This document shows positions 1 to 9,718 of a DNA stretch of 64,000 nucleotides, one piece after another (positions within the stretch are counted from its first letter, which is position 1; every line of letters starts with the position of its first letter). Below the pieces are notes generated by a model, which was not told where the DNA came from, did no database searches, and saw only the letters and a program-made list of their open reading frames with translations. Source of the DNA: Serratia silvae (GTDB lineage Bacteria; Pseudomonadota; Gammaproteobacteria; Enterobacterales; Enterobacteriaceae); the NCBI RefSeq assembly GCF_023282985.1, contig NZ_JAGQDC010000013.1, positions 82,453-146,452 on the forward strand. Direction: 5' to 3'. The translations under genes were made by a program, and so were the position numbers.

Positions 1-669
1 AGAAGTCAGAGTGAACTTCTTGGTCTCAACAACTGGAGCTGGTGCCGGAGCTGGAGCAACGACTGGAGCTGCGTCTTCCTGACCAAAGCGGTAGGAAACA
101 CCTACGCTCAGCATGCCGTTGTCTGGACGTGCGCCAACGGTACCTGCGTCACCGATGTTGTTAACCCACTGGTAGTCCAGGCGGGTAGCCCAGTCACGAG
201 TCAGTGCGTATTCAACACCCACTGCTGCCAATGGAGAAACGCCAGTGTCATGGTTGCCACCGTTAGAGCCAGCACCATCACTGTCTGCACGCCATACCAT
301 GCCGCCCAGACGGGTGTAGATGTCCAGATCGTCAACGATTGGGTAGCTCAGTTTAGCTGCCAGTTGAACGCCTTGAGCTTTGAAAGAACCGGTGTTAGCG
401 CCGGTATATTTCATACGACCTAACCAGTCGTAGCCCATTTCGAAGCCCAGGTATTGGTTTGCCTGATAGCCAACGAACGCACCAGCACCAAGCTGGTCTT
501 TGCGTGCGTCGTTATCAACGGTGTAACCGTTACCGTAGAAACCGGTGTCATGGAACTGGGACCAACCCAGTTTAGCACCAGTGTACCAAGTGTCGTCTTT
601 TGGTGCGGCTTGCGCTACTGTAGCGAAACCTGCCAGTGCCACTGCTAATGCGATAGCTGTCTTTTTCAT
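1..669 (-). CDS. ompA: Outer membrane protein A, N-terminal part (runs off the left edge)
   Basis: Leftward gene cut by the window edge; only the signal peptide and much of the N-terminal eight-stranded beta-barrel are present. The start is the ATG whose complement lies at 667-669, giving [21 protein letters not shown], a classic Sec signal peptide cleaved after AQA. The mature protein begins [20 protein letters not shown], as in enterobacterial OmpA. The segment just upstream of the ATG (gataacgaggcgcaaa) matches the conserved ompA leader, with an SD-like gagg. OmpA is an abundant porin-like anchor between outer membrane and peptidoglycan; the C-terminal peptidoglycan-binding domain would lie outside the window. 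Confidence 0.97.
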   Translation of the reverse strand, partial: MKKTAIALAVALAGFATVAQAAPKDDTWYTGAKLGWSQFHDTGFYGNGYTVDNDARKDQLGAGAFVGYQANQYLGFEMGYDWLGRMKYTGANTGSFKAQGVQLAAKLSYPIVDDLDIYTRLGGMVWRADSDGAGSNGGNHDTGVSPLAAVGVEYALTRDWATRLDYQWVNNIGDAGTVGARPDNGMLSVGVSYRFGQEDAAPVVAPAPAPAPVVETKKFTLTS

Positions 670-784
670 TTTGCGCCTCGTTATCATCCAAATAGGCAAT
701 GAGCTTTAAAGCTGCTTTAAGCCCTTGGTTTAAATTCCTTCGCCAAGGTTTGAGCCCTCGTTTGTTACTCTGCCAGTTTTTCTG

Positions 785-821
785 GCGTTATAGAGCAACC
801 TTGGCGATGTAAAGTCTACAA
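785..821 (-). promoter_or_regulatory. Probable ompA promoter
   Basis: On the minus strand the stretch ttgtagactttacatcgcca closely resembles the E. coli ompA promoter region. It offers a -35-like TTTACA (808-813) and a -10-like TATAAC or TAACGC about 15-17 bases downstream. The leader from here to the ATG is about 120-130 bases, in keeping with the long stabilising ompA 5' UTR known in E. coli. Exact start point not determined. Confidence 0.5.
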
Positions 822-1029
822 CGTGGCGCGAAAGTTACAAGTGTGATGTGATAAAGCTCTAAAAAAAAACATGGAATTAGACATATCCTCTAACATATCG
901 GGGGGGTAAACGAGGTATTTTCTTTCCATGGAAAATGGCGCTGAACCGCAGCCAACCTCGCTTTTCGCTTGATCCCTCTGGAGTTGCCAGACCAACCGAT
1001 AAAATTGATGGGAAAAGTCCTAAATTTAC

Positions 1030-1536
1030 TTAATGATACAAAGGAGAGTGAATTTTTAAGGTTGAACAGTGTCTGTCGGCAGCAACGATGTCACGTTGTG
1101 GCCGCATAATGAACCCATAGGCATTGCCTAACTCAGCCGCTCGACTTAGCCTTAAACGATCCTCTTGCGTCAATTCTGGTAACCAGCCTAGTACTACACT
1201 GTAATTTCCTGTCAGTAAAGCCTTCTCCATGGCGTCTACGGTAGCCAGTGGATTGATCTGATTAAGCTGTATGACCTTATCAACCGGTAGCTTGGCCTGT
1301 TGCAGCCAGGTTTTGCTCAGTTTCTGCTGCGGGGTCAACCACAGTAACCAACGTGATTGCCTGCCCAACTGCTGTAACAGAGGCACCAATAACTGGGCTA
1401 CGGCGGGTTGCCGCTCATTGTAAACAAGCTCACTGATTAGGCCATTTTCGTTGCCCTCTTGCGCAGGGATCATTGCTTGCTCCGCAGGCATTGAGGATTG
1501 GCTAAAATGAGGTTGATAAAGTGATTGAGTACGCAT
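1030..1536 (-). CDS. sulA: SOS cell division inhibitor SulA
   Basis: 168-residue protein starting MRTQSLYQ. SulA blocks FtsZ polymerisation after DNA damage and is removed by Lon protease. The C-terminal half carries the family's conserved segments ([15 protein letters not shown] and the region around [23 protein letters not shown]), and the tail ends in HSPLYH, in line with the C-terminal Lon recognition signal ending in a Tyr-His type motif. The start was chosen at the internal ATG because family members start MRTQS. A longer reading (from 1584) would run through the LexA box. Position next to ompA is the usual enterobacterial order. Confidence 0.95.
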   Translation of the reverse strand: MRTQSLYQPHFSQSSMPAEQAMIPAQEGNENGLISELVYNERQPAVAQLLVPLLQQLGRQSRWLLWLTPQQKLSKTWLQQAKLPVDKVIQLNQINPLATVDAMEKALLTGNYSVVLGWLPELTQEDRLRLSRAAELGNAYGFIMRPQRDIVAADRHCSTLKIHSPLYH

Positions 1537-1558
1537 GTCGTCTCCCGCCCGTAGTGTT

Positions 1559-1576
1559 ACTGTATGTATATACAGT
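1559..1576 (-). promoter_or_regulatory. LexA (SOS) box of sulA
   Basis: A near-perfect dyad, actgtatgtatatacagt, fits the LexA consensus CTGT-N8-ACAG. It lies 23 bases upstream of the chosen sulA start, so sulA should be repressed by LexA and induced by DNA damage. Confidence 0.93.
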
Positions 1577-1766
1577 ATAGCCATCGAAACAGAAGATCAA
1601 CCCAAATTTTCGTAACGCTTCGCATAATTGAGATTATCTTTTGTACGTCCTAAATTTATGATTGGCACGGCTGGGCATAATGCGTATTTTTTTTAATTAG
1701 TTGTTCCGGTTACGTTTATTTCAACCAAAAATGCCCGATGGCTGTGATTTATATAAGGAGATATAA

Positions 1767-2423
1767 ATGAATGGAGGTTCGCTAATGAGGATCGAACAGG
1801 CAAAGGCCTGCTTTGCCGCCCTGGGAAATATTGCCATACGCTCGCAGTTTGGTGGCTATGGCCTGCTGGCTGACGGCACAATGTTTGCGGTCATTGCCGA
1901 AGGTGAGTTGTATTTACGTGCAACAGAAAGCCTGGAGACCGCGTTCCGTGAGCTTGGTATGGTGAATATGACCTATTTAAAGCGGGGGGTCCCTATGGTC
2001 ATGCGCTATTACTGGGTAAATGACGGGCTGTGGCGGCGGCGTCGTGAACTGTGTGAGCTTGCCAGGCAGTCTCTCTGTGAGACGCGTAAAGAGATTAAGG
2101 TGAAAAAACGCTGTAATGGCAGATTGAAAGATTTACCGAATATAGATGCCTCATTAGAGCGGCAGTTGTGGCGAGCAGGCATATGCAATATTTATGATTT
2201 TCGCCTGTTGGGTGCCAGAGATAGCTATCTGAAACTGCTGCAACAGCAAAAAAATCTGGGCATGAAAGTGCTGATATCACTGGCGGGTGCCATGGCGGGC
2301 TATCATCATGCCGCTCTACCGAACCTTCAAAGGGAAGCGTTGGCTGAATGGTTCGAAAACAACGCGCTACTTCCCTGTTTTGAGGGGCGGTCGGAAGACC
2401 GCGCCTGCGGCCCACCCCCTTAA
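1767..2423 (+). CDS. sxy: TfoX/Sxy family competence regulator
   Basis: 218-residue protein with a TfoX N-terminal domain (residues about 7-105, motif FGGYGLLADGTMFAVI) and a TfoX C-terminal helix-hairpin domain (about 115-195, LPNIDASLERQLWRAGI). In gamma-proteobacteria Sxy works with CRP at CRP-S promoters to turn on competence and pilus genes. The ATG at 1767 has a good SD (ataaggag); an alternative start at 1785 (MRIEQ) matches many homologues. Diverges from sulA, as in E. coli. The extreme C-terminus (ERPEDRACGPPP-like tail) looks poorly conserved. Confidence 0.93.
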   Translation: MNGGSLMRIEQAKACFAALGNIAIRSQFGGYGLLADGTMFAVIAEGELYLRATESLETAFRELGMVNMTYLKRGVPMVMRYYWVNDGLWRRRRELCELARQSLCETRKEIKVKKRCNGRLKDLPNIDASLERQLWRAGICNIYDFRLLGARDSYLKLLQQQKNLGMKVLISLAGAMAGYHHAALPNLQREALAEWFENNALLPCFEGRSEDRACGPPP

Positions 2424-2427
2424 ACTA

Positions 2428-4563
2428 TCAACCCGCTTTGGCAATTTGTGTGTTAAGTGCCGTCAGCTCTGGTAGCAACTCGAGCACCAGACCAATTTGC
2501 TGCAACACCAGCTGTTCTTTACTTTCCGGCTCCGGAACTAGCGCAGTAATACGCTCGGAGAGGGCCTCCAGTGCCTGCGTGAAACGTTGATAGTCATGAG
2601 CGTCGTGGTGTAATGCGTCATCAACATAGCAAACCGCATCGTTGAGCAAGTCAAGCACGGCAGCATTTTCCAGGCGCTCACGGTGGGCACCCAGAGCGGA
2701 AATATAACTCAGCAAGGTATGGTTAAGGCACAGCAGGCGGAATGCCGCTTCCTGAATGGTTTTATCAGCCTTGGGGTCGACAGACATGTTAGAGATCACC
2801 GACGCCAATTCGGCATCGCTATTGTGGGCATCGCGGCGGGCAATACGATAAGGCAGGCCGTTATCCTTGCCCTGATGGTACTGCACCATAATGGCATCCA
2901 GATAGCGGCAGTCGGCATTCAGTGTCTTACGCACCATGGCCGGTAACTGACGGAACTTCCAGTCCGGCCAGATAAAACTCACCGCTGCCCAGGCAATGGC
3001 ACAACCCAGAAGGGTATCGTAGACGCGCGGGGCAGCCACTTCGAACCCTTCGCCCAACAGGTTAAAGCATAGCAAGACCAACAGGGTGATAAACATCGTG
3101 GCTTGGGCATATTGCACGGTTCGGAAGGCGAAGAACAACACTCCAGAGATAACGATCAGGATCAACTGCCCTTCCATTGAGGGCACAAAATACAGTATTG
3201 GCAGGCCGATCAAAATGCCTGCCAGAGTGCCGATGATCCGTAATGCCAGACGCCTGCGGGTGGCATTGTAATTGGGCTGGCAGACAAACAGGCTGGTCAG
3301 CAGGATCCAATAACCGTGCTGCATTCCGGTCAGTTGAATAAACGCATAGCCCGCGCACAACACAACGGACATACGGATGGCGTGGCGGAATAGGGCGGAT
3401 TGTGGCGTCAGGTGGCGGCTGATACGCAAGCGAATATCGCTCCAACCAGTGAGTCGATCGTCTGACAGACTGTTTTCCTCGGTCTGGTCACTCGCCAAGG
3501 ACTGTTCAGACTCGATATTGGCCAACTGGGCGTCAATCGCCCGTAAATTCTTCAGCAGGTGGGATAGCGCTCTGGTCAGCTCGCGATTTTCTGGGGTAAC
3601 GGTAATCCGGGTTAGCGCCTCTTCCAGGCGCGAAAAAGCGGGTTCAAAACGCGGGTTATGCAGATATTTTTGCCGAAGTAGTATCGACTGTGCCAGTTGC
3701 TGACAGGCACGAGCCTGCTTGGTCAGCAGCCGCTGGAAGCGGAACAGAATATCGCTGTGGCGAAACTGTTGGCTTAGGGCCTGATACTGTACGTGAGAAG
3801 AACTGGCACGTTCATGGATATCCTGTGCAACAAAATAGTAGTGCAGCGTTCTGCGAGTGCCGCGTTGGCCGCGGTCGCCTTTCAAGCGGGTCAGCAGTGA
3901 AGTCTTGGTCAGATTTAGCGTGGTCACCAGCGTGCTGTTGGCCATTGCCACGTCCACCCACGGCAGATCGGCGTCCGATTCGGCATCCGGATCGAACAGG
4001 TTGGCCTTGGCATCCAGATAGTTGGCCAACTGTTCATAGCAGCGGGCCAGGTTTTCCTGCAGGGGCTTGATAGGAAATAGCAGATGACCGATCAGCGTCA
4101 GCAGGTTATACCAAACGGCACCGATAATCAGCAGGGCAGGTTGCTGGTACCAGGCGTCGTACATGGAGGTGCCAAGCATGGTGTAGACGGCGATCAGCAA
4201 GGCACCAAAGGCGATGGTGGCGTAACGCTGACCCAATGCTCCCAGCAGGATAAAGCCGCAGGTTGAGGTCGTTAGACCGACGGCAAACAGCCAAGGGTAA
4301 GGAAACAGGAGTTCAATTGATGCCGAGGCCACAAAAAAGCACACTAGCGTAATGAGCAGGTTACGCAACCTTCCTGCTAGCCGGTCGTCCAGATCCGTTA
4401 GCGCGGCAGCAACGACCCCCAGCGTTAACGGAATGGTCAGTTTAGGGATATCCAACCACCATGGCACCGCAGAAGCCCCGGCCAGAGCGATAAAAATACG
4501 CAGGTTATAAAGCAGGTTGCTGTTATAGGTATAACGCCGAATTTTGGGTGCAAAAGAGAGCAC
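2428..4563 (-). CDS. yccS: YccS family inner-membrane protein, putative FUSC-type transporter
   Basis: 711 residues with the duplicated architecture of the YccS/YhfK family: a block of hydrophobic segments near the N-terminus (residues about 20-160), a cytoplasmic helical stretch, a second membrane block (about 390-520, with MQHGYWILLTSLFVCQPNY, the fusaric-acid-resistance-like signature), then a cytoplasmic tail. Length matches the family (about 700-720). The true substrate is unknown. It converges with sxy, whose stop lies 5 bases away, and lies just downstream of yccF in the same orientation, probably one transcript. Confidence 0.93.
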   Translation of the reverse strand: MLSFAPKIRRYTYNSNLLYNLRIFIALAGASAVPWWLDIPKLTIPLTLGVVAAALTDLDDRLAGRLRNLLITLVCFFVASASIELLFPYPWLFAVGLTTSTCGFILLGALGQRYATIAFGALLIAVYTMLGTSMYDAWYQQPALLIIGAVWYNLLTLIGHLLFPIKPLQENLARCYEQLANYLDAKANLFDPDAESDADLPWVDVAMANSTLVTTLNLTKTSLLTRLKGDRGQRGTRRTLHYYFVAQDIHERASSSHVQYQALSQQFRHSDILFRFQRLLTKQARACQQLAQSILLRQKYLHNPRFEPAFSRLEEALTRITVTPENRELTRALSHLLKNLRAIDAQLANIESEQSLASDQTEENSLSDDRLTGWSDIRLRISRHLTPQSALFRHAIRMSVVLCAGYAFIQLTGMQHGYWILLTSLFVCQPNYNATRRRLALRIIGTLAGILIGLPILYFVPSMEGQLILIVISGVLFFAFRTVQYAQATMFITLLVLLCFNLLGEGFEVAAPRVYDTLLGCAIAWAAVSFIWPDWKFRQLPAMVRKTLNADCRYLDAIMVQYHQGKDNGLPYRIARRDAHNSDAELASVISNMSVDPKADKTIQEAAFRLLCLNHTLLSYISALGAHRERLENAAVLDLLNDAVCYVDDALHHDAHDYQRFTQALEALSERITALVPEPESKEQLVLQQIGLVLELLPELTALNTQIAKAG

Positions 4564-4597
4564 GACAAGCTCCTAAATGGGCGAAAAGTTAACGCGA

Positions 4598-5041
4598 TTA
4601 AAATCGGCGGCGGGCGTTCTCGATCCGCGCCTGTTGGGCCACCTCAACGGGAACGACGCGGCGGCCGACTGGCCACAGGGCGATAGCGGCTATCTTGAAA
4701 TTGGCAATGCCTACCGGAATACCAATAATAGTGATGCACTGGGCGATACCCGCAACAATATGTGACAGGCACAGCCACCAGCCGAACAGGATCAGCCAGA
4801 CGATATTCAGCAAAGAACCGCCGGCAGCCAGCAGGGCATTGCTTTTCTCTGGGTATAATTCATCGATATGGATCGCTTCGTTGCCAAATGGCAGCAGGGA
4901 TATTTTGGTAATTTCCCAGCAGGAGCGGGTCAATGGCAGGGTGAAAATCAGCACGACGCTGAAGAAGGTGGCAATCAACCAGCCAAGCGTGGTGAAAAAA
5001 CCACCCAACACGAAATTAAGAACGTTCAATACAGTACGCAT
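4598..5041 (-). CDS. yccF: YccF family inner-membrane protein
   Basis: 147-residue protein with two YccF domains, each a pair of membrane segments (LGGFFTTLGWLIATFFSVVL; LNIVWLILFGWWLCLSHIV). It has the conserved LTRSCWEITK and GIPVGIANFKIAAIALWPVGRRVV stretches. Function unknown; it is usually co-transcribed with yccS. The start at MRTVLN follows the E. coli homologue; an ATG three codons upstream (5050) is possible and has a weak SD (agagcag). Gap to yccS is 34 bases. Confidence 0.92.
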   Translation of the reverse strand: MRTVLNVLNFVLGGFFTTLGWLIATFFSVVLIFTLPLTRSCWEITKISLLPFGNEAIHIDELYPEKSNALLAAGGSLLNIVWLILFGWWLCLSHIVAGIAQCITIIGIPVGIANFKIAAIALWPVGRRVVPVEVAQQARIENARRRF

Positions 5042-5238
5042 AGTCGTCATTCTGCTCTAATGATGGCCAAACGGCACGGGGAAGTATTCACAAGCTTAAC
5101 GCAAAAACTATTCTACCCTTTTTTTAACGCTAGAGTGCCATTGCTTAACGCGGGTAAACTGATAGCAATTCTACCCTATGGATTTCAAGCAGCTTGAAAA
5201 ACGACGGGTATATCTCAACATGATTATGGCGTGGGTAT

Positions 5239-7293
5239 ATGGAACTAAAGGCGACATCGCTGGGGAAGCACCTGGCACAGCATCCTTACAACCGCGTACG
5301 GTTATTGCATGCCGGCGTTGAGGTGAGCGGCGAAAAGCATGAATACCTTATTCCTTTCAACCAGTTGATCCAGGTGCGTTGTAAACGTGGGATCGTCTGG
5401 GGGGAGCTCGAGTTCGAACTGCCGGATGAAAAAGTCGTGCGCCTGCACGGTACCGAATGGCAGGAAACACAGCGCTTTTACCACTATCTGCAGCAGTCAT
5501 GGCAGCAGTGGAGCAGCGAGATGAGTGAAGTGAGCGCCGAGGTACTGCAACAGCAGGTTGATCGTATCCGCCAAATCGAGCAACAGGACAAGTGGTTCAA
5601 GCGTGCTGAATTGAGCAATTTGCAGCAGCAGATCCGTCAGTCGTTTAGCGCATTGCCAATGCCGGTGGCACGGATGGATGAGTTTGAAAACTGCCGCGAA
5701 AGTTATCACTTGTGTCTGCAGTGGCTCAAGTCTGGTCTGCGCAGCGTGGCGCAACGCAATCAACGGTGGTGCGACCGGATGTTGGAAACCCATCAGGATT
5801 TCTTCCAGACCGTTGAAACTTCACCGTTGAATGAATCGCAAAGCAGGGCCGTGGTAAACGGCGAGGATGCCGTGCTGGTACTTGCGGGAGCTGGCAGTGG
5901 CAAAACCTCGGTGCTGGTAGCGCGAGCGGGCTGGTTACTGCTGCGTCAAGAGGCCGAACCTGAGCAGATCCTGTTGTTGGCATTCGGGCGTAAAGCCGCC
6001 GAAGAGATGAACGAACGTATTCAGGAACGCTTGGGCAGCGTGGCGATCCAAGCTAAAACGTTCCATGCGCTGGCGCTGCAGATTATCCAGCAGGGTAGCC
6101 GCAAGGCACCGGCGATCAGCAAGCTGGAAACCGATAGCAAAGCGCGCCGGGCGTTGCTGATCACCCACTGGCAAAAACAGTGCAGCGAGAAAAAGGCGCA
6201 GGCCAAAGGCTGGCGGCAATGGTTAACGGAAGAGCTGGAGTGGGAATTACCCGATGGCGACTTCTGGCATGACTTGCGTCTGGCGGAGCGTTTGAGCGGG
6301 CGCCTGGAGCGCTGGCTTGGCTTGATGCGCACCCACGGAAGTAGTCAGGCAGAAATGATAGAGCAGGCCGACGAAGAGATCCGCGATCTGTTCAGCAAAC
6401 GCATTCGCCTGATGGCCCCGCTGCTGAAAGCCTGGAAAACCGCCTTGAAGGACGAAGGGGCAGTCGATTTTGCCGGGCTGATACATCAAGCCGTCAATCT
6501 GTTGGAAAAGGGGCGCTTTATTAGCCCGTGGAAGCATATTCTGGTGGATGAATTCCAGGATATCTCACCGCAGCGTGCGCAGTTGCTGGCGGCACTGCGT
6601 AAGCAGAACAAGCAGACCAGCCTGTTTGCCGTTGGTGATGATTGGCAGGCTATTTACCGTTTCAGTGGGGCAGAGCTGTCGCTGACCACTGCTTTTGCCG
6701 AGAATTTTGGCGCAGGCGATCAGTGTGCGCTTGATACTACCTACCGCTTTAACGATCGGATCGGTGAAGTGGCCAACGGTTTTGTGCAGCAGAACCCGCA
6801 TCAGTTGAAAAAGCCGCTCAATAGCTTGACCAAGGGCAACAAGAAGTCGGTGGTTATCCTGCCGCAGGAACAGTTGGAGGCGTTGTTGGACAAGCTGAGT
6901 GGCTATGCGAAGCCGCAGGAACGTATCCTGGTGCTGGCGCGCTACCATCATCTCAAGCCGGAGGTGCTGCAAAAGGCGGCAACGCGTTGGCCAAAGCTGA
7001 ACATCGAGTTTATGACGATCCATGCCAGCAAAGGCCAACAGGCAGACTACGTGATCATTGCTGGGCTGTATGAAGGCAAGGATGGATTCCCGGCGGAAGT
7101 CCGTGAATCCGTACTCGAAGAGGTGTTGTTGCCTCAGCCAGAGGATTTCCCGGATGCGGAGGAGCGGCGTTTGCTCTATGTCGCCCTCACTCGGGCCAGG
7201 CATCAGGTTTGGTTATTACAAGATCGTGAACGGCCGTCGGTATTTATCGAGCAGTTGCAAGAGATTGGCGTGCCGTCGCAGAGAAAGCCGTAA
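5239..7293 (+). CDS. helD: DNA helicase IV (UvrD/Rep family)
   Basis: 684-residue superfamily 1 helicase, full length for HelD. The N-terminal HelD-specific domain (about 1-190) is followed by Walker A AGAGSGKTSVLVARAG (near residue 217), Walker B ILVDEFQDISPQ, motif III VGDDWQAIYRFSGA, motif IV-like TYRFNDRIGEVAN, and motif V/VI pieces MTIHASKGQQADYV and LLYVALTRARH. It unwinds DNA 3' to 5' using ATP and takes part in recombination and repair. The SD is weak. It diverges from yccF, matching the E. coli order. Confidence 0.96.
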   Translation: MELKATSLGKHLAQHPYNRVRLLHAGVEVSGEKHEYLIPFNQLIQVRCKRGIVWGELEFELPDEKVVRLHGTEWQETQRFYHYLQQSWQQWSSEMSEVSAEVLQQQVDRIRQIEQQDKWFKRAELSNLQQQIRQSFSALPMPVARMDEFENCRESYHLCLQWLKSGLRSVAQRNQRWCDRMLETHQDFFQTVETSPLNESQSRAVVNGEDAVLVLAGAGSGKTSVLVARAGWLLLRQEAEPEQILLLAFGRKAAEEMNERIQERLGSVAIQAKTFHALALQIIQQGSRKAPAISKLETDSKARRALLITHWQKQCSEKKAQAKGWRQWLTEELEWELPDGDFWHDLRLAERLSGRLERWLGLMRTHGSSQAEMIEQADEEIRDLFSKRIRLMAPLLKAWKTALKDEGAVDFAGLIHQAVNLLEKGRFISPWKHILVDEFQDISPQRAQLLAALRKQNKQTSLFAVGDDWQAIYRFSGAELSLTTAFAENFGAGDQCALDTTYRFNDRIGEVANGFVQQNPHQLKKPLNSLTKGNKKSVVILPQEQLEALLDKLSGYAKPQERILVLARYHHLKPEVLQKAATRWPKLNIEFMTIHASKGQQADYVIIAGLYEGKDGFPAEVRESVLEEVLLPQPEDFPDAEERRLLYVALTRARHQVWLLQDRERPSVFIEQLQEIGVPSQRKP

Positions 7294-7298
7294 ATCAC

Positions 7299-7321
7299 AG
7301 GCCTGGCACTACACCAGGCCT
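7299..7321. terminator. Hairpin between convergent helD and mgsA
   Basis: Perfect 8-bp arms aggcctgg / ccaggcct around a 7-base loop, set in the 34-base gap between two convergent stops. A bidirectional terminator is likely, though T-tracts are poor. Confidence 0.6.
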
Positions 7322-7327
7322 TGGGCA

Positions 7328-7786
7328 TTATTTCAAGCGTTCGGCAAGGTACTTTTCGTAATCAGGAATAGCAATCACCACTTCGCTCTTGAACAGCGAT
7401 GAGTCGATCAGGAAATCGGCGGTGGAGCGGTTGGTCGCTACTGGGATGTTCCAGACCGTGGCTAGGCGCAGCAAGGCTTTGACATCGGGATCGTGGGGTA
7501 CGGCGTTTAGCGGATCCCAGAAGAAGATCAGCATATCAATCTTGCCTTCGGCGATCAGTGCACCCACTTGCTGATCGCCGCCCATTGGGCCACTCAGCAT
7601 GCTCTGCACCGGAATACCGCTGGCCCGCTGGATCAAATTGCCGGTGGTACCCGTGGCATACAGCTGATGCTGGGCAAGTATCTCTTTATTGTCTTCAACC
7701 CATTTCAGCAAGGCCTGCTTGCGGTGGTCGTGAGCAACGAGCGCAATATGCTTGCGTGCTGCGATGGTGCGGGTGGTTTGTTCCAT
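7328..7786 (-). CDS. mgsA: Methylglyoxal synthase
   Basis: 152 residues, the usual length. It converts dihydroxyacetone phosphate to methylglyoxal and phosphate, a bypass of lower glycolysis under phosphate limitation. Family signatures include the N-terminal [19 protein letters not shown], the phosphate-binding TGTTG, the catalytic aspartate region [13 protein letters not shown], and [22 protein letters not shown]. The start MEQTTRT matches E. coli MgsA (MELTTRT); an upstream in-frame ATG at 7843 would add 19 unrelated residues. Confidence 0.96.
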   Translation of the reverse strand: MEQTTRTIAARKHIALVAHDHRKQALLKWVEDNKEILAQHQLYATGTTGNLIQRASGIPVQSMLSGPMGGDQQVGALIAEGKIDMLIFFWDPLNAVPHDPDVKALLRLATVWNIPVATNRSTADFLIDSSLFKSEVVIAIPDYEKYLAERLK

Positions 7787-7913
7787 GTCGCTATCCTTGG
7801 AAAATCGAATGATTCGCCACAGATTACTGAAACTGTATTTCACTGCCTAGTCTTAACGCGGGAAATTGCGAACAAAACACGCCTTTACGGGATAAAAGCG
7901 TGGTTGGCAGTAT

Positions 7914-8572
7914 TTAACGGTTGCGGGATTGGCCAGCCCAGGCGATAAACCGTTTTTGCGTCTTGTGATCGGTGTACAGGAACCCGTATTGCAGCATTTT
8001 CTCGGTAACGTTGTCACCGCTCAGGGGGTAACCGTTGGGCTACCCGGCGCCGCTGCGATTACACTGGCACGCAGATGTGCTAACGCCGGGACGGAGGCCT
8101 GGTGATTTTGAACGTTATAATCGGCAACGATCTTTTCCAGGTTATGCTCATTGGGTGAAGTTGCTAGCGGTAATACATCGTGTTTGATCGCCAACGGCTT
8201 ACCGTGGTTACCCAGAATTTTATAATTCGGTGCTTTATCAAACCGCTGGGCATCCTGCTCATTCTCGATACGCGGTAGCTCAATGGTAACGGCGCTGACG
8301 TTTTGACTGTTAAACACCACAATCTGTACGGATGAAGTGTAAAGTACCTGAGAGCGTTGTTCTTTAGGTATGGATTTGGTGACTTTGAACAGCAGTTGAT
8401 GCTGCCCGTCATTCAATTCCAGACTATCGGCCCCTTTTAACAACGAGCCCGTCATTTGCTTGCCGTCGACCACCATAAGCTCGATGTCCGGGGAAAGCTT
8501 CAGGGTCGTAGCTGCGGCCGAAACGCTCAGCGATATTCCAAGCAGCCCCGCAACCACCAGACCAAATTTCAT
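7914..8572 (-). pseudogene. yccT: YccT family (DUF2057) secreted protein, frameshifted near the 3' end
   Basis: The first reading frame starts MKFGLVVAGLLG with a signal peptide (cleavage near SAAATT) and follows the YccT family, but hits a stop at 8021-8023. One frame over, the sequence continues at once as [20 protein letters not shown] and [16 protein letters not shown], then TAA at 7914-7916. This matches the C-terminus of E. coli YccT (YWFQQAD...RARFLQWA). Adding one C to the run of five C's at the shift would restore about 219 residues, the normal length (E. coli 220). Either a real one-base deletion in a homopolymer or a sequencing error; YccT-like proteins are exported and of uncertain role. 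Confidence 0.8.
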
Positions 8573-8813
8573 CGTTACTTCCTTTTCGTGGAACAGGATG
8601 ACTAGTGTTGGATACGCCACTAGTTATGTCAAATCTTTTCAAAACGTCGTTTAATTTACATTTATACATACTTGGATAATATTTGAAATAATGCGCTGGA
8701 CCAAACCAGCCTGCGAACAGTATAGCCGCGAACTGATAACAAGTTTTAACCGATATTGGCGTTTCGGTTACACTGATGAAAGGGCATTTCTGGCAAAATA
8801 TCAGGAGCAAAAA

Positions 8814-9227
8814 ATGCAAGACCTAGCAATTGCAGAGGTATTGAAACAAGTCAAGACCATTGCGCTGGTGGGCGCCAGTGATAAACCGGCTCGAGCCAGC
8901 TATGGCGTCATGGCTTATTTATTGGCGCAAGGCTATCAGGTCATTCCGGTGAGCCCGAAGCTGGCCGGGCAGACGCTGCTTGGGCAGGAGGTTTATGCCA
9001 CATTGGAGGCTATTCCTCACCCTGTTGATATGGTGGATGTGTTCCGTAACTCGGAGGCGGCCTACGGGGTGGCGCAGGAGGCCATTGCGATAGGTGCCAA
9101 GGTGCTGTGGTTACAAATCGGGGTGATCAACGAACAGGCGGAAGCATTGGCCAAACAGGCCGGGTTAACGGTGATTATGGATCGTTGCCCGAAGATTGAG
9201 ATCCCGCGCCTGGGGCTGGCAAGCTGA
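8814..9227 (+). CDS. yccU: YccU family CoA-binding protein
   Basis: 137 residues forming one Rossmann-like CoA-binding domain (CoA_binding_2). The nucleotide-binding signature is [17 protein letters not shown], with a later [11 protein letters not shown] stretch and ending [10 protein letters not shown]. The start [10 protein letters not shown] has an SD (caggag). Reactions and partners are not established; homologues bind CoA or related nucleotides. Diverges from yccT. Confidence 0.93.
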   Translation: MQDLAIAEVLKQVKTIALVGASDKPARASYGVMAYLLAQGYQVIPVSPKLAGQTLLGQEVYATLEAIPHPVDMVDVFRNSEAAYGVAQEAIAIGAKVLWLQIGVINEQAEALAKQAGLTVIMDRCPKIEIPRLGLAS

Positions 9228-9234
9228 TTGAGCG

Positions 9235-9262
9235 AAAACGCCAGGGTTGGCCCTGGCGTTTT
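9235..9262. terminator. Bidirectional terminator between yccU and hspQ
   Basis: Twelve-base arms aaaacgccaggg / ccctggcgtttt with a 4-base loop, giving A-tract and T-tract on both sides, just after the yccU stop and facing the convergent hspQ gene. Confidence 0.88.
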
Positions 9263-9339
9263 GATAGACTTAAACCCGTTATGCTAAGTGGGGCGCTACA
9301 CGCCGCGCCCGCTCGGTGTTGGTTTCTCAGGCTTGACGC

Positions 9340-9657
9340 TTAGTTACGCAGCCGGGGGGCCTGCAACTGGCTGCGAATGGATTCTGCCAGCTCATCCAGA
9401 GAAGGCTGTTCTGGGTGCGCATCCTGTGCTTCCCCCGCCAATTGCGCTTCGGCCAGATAAGTGTGAACCGGCTGGCCTTCATCGTCTTCCATCACCACGT
9501 GATACCACGGGGCGAGGCGCAACTCGTCGTTGGCTGCAATCTCGTCTGCTTTTGGGTGCTCCAGAGAGTATTCTGGATCGACATCAATCACCACCCCCAA
9601 ATACCCCAGCAGCCGGTGACGAACCTGCTGACCGATACCGAATTTGCTGGCTATCAT
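9340..9657 (-). CDS. hspQ: Heat shock protein HspQ
   Basis: 105 residues beginning [20 protein letters not shown], the standard start of HspQ, which binds hemimethylated oriC DNA and also acts as a specificity enhancer of Lon. The conserved core [11 protein letters not shown] and [19 protein letters not shown] is present. The ATG at 9657 is preceded by an aggaggt SD on the minus strand; an upstream in-frame ATG (9681) lacks this support. Convergent with yccU. Confidence 0.94.
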   Translation of the reverse strand: MIASKFGIGQQVRHRLLGYLGVVIDVDPEYSLEHPKADEIAANDELRLAPWYHVVMEDDEGQPVHTYLAEAQLAGEAQDAHPEQPSLDELAESIRSQLQAPRLRN

Positions 9658-9718
9658 ATGACCTCCTGAGAAACAGTGCATTGAACTCTATATGAGGACA
9701 AAAACAGCGCATTTCAAG

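Noticed and set aside
454..648. Plus-strand open frame opposite ompA
   Set aside because: Shadow of the ompA coding sequence.
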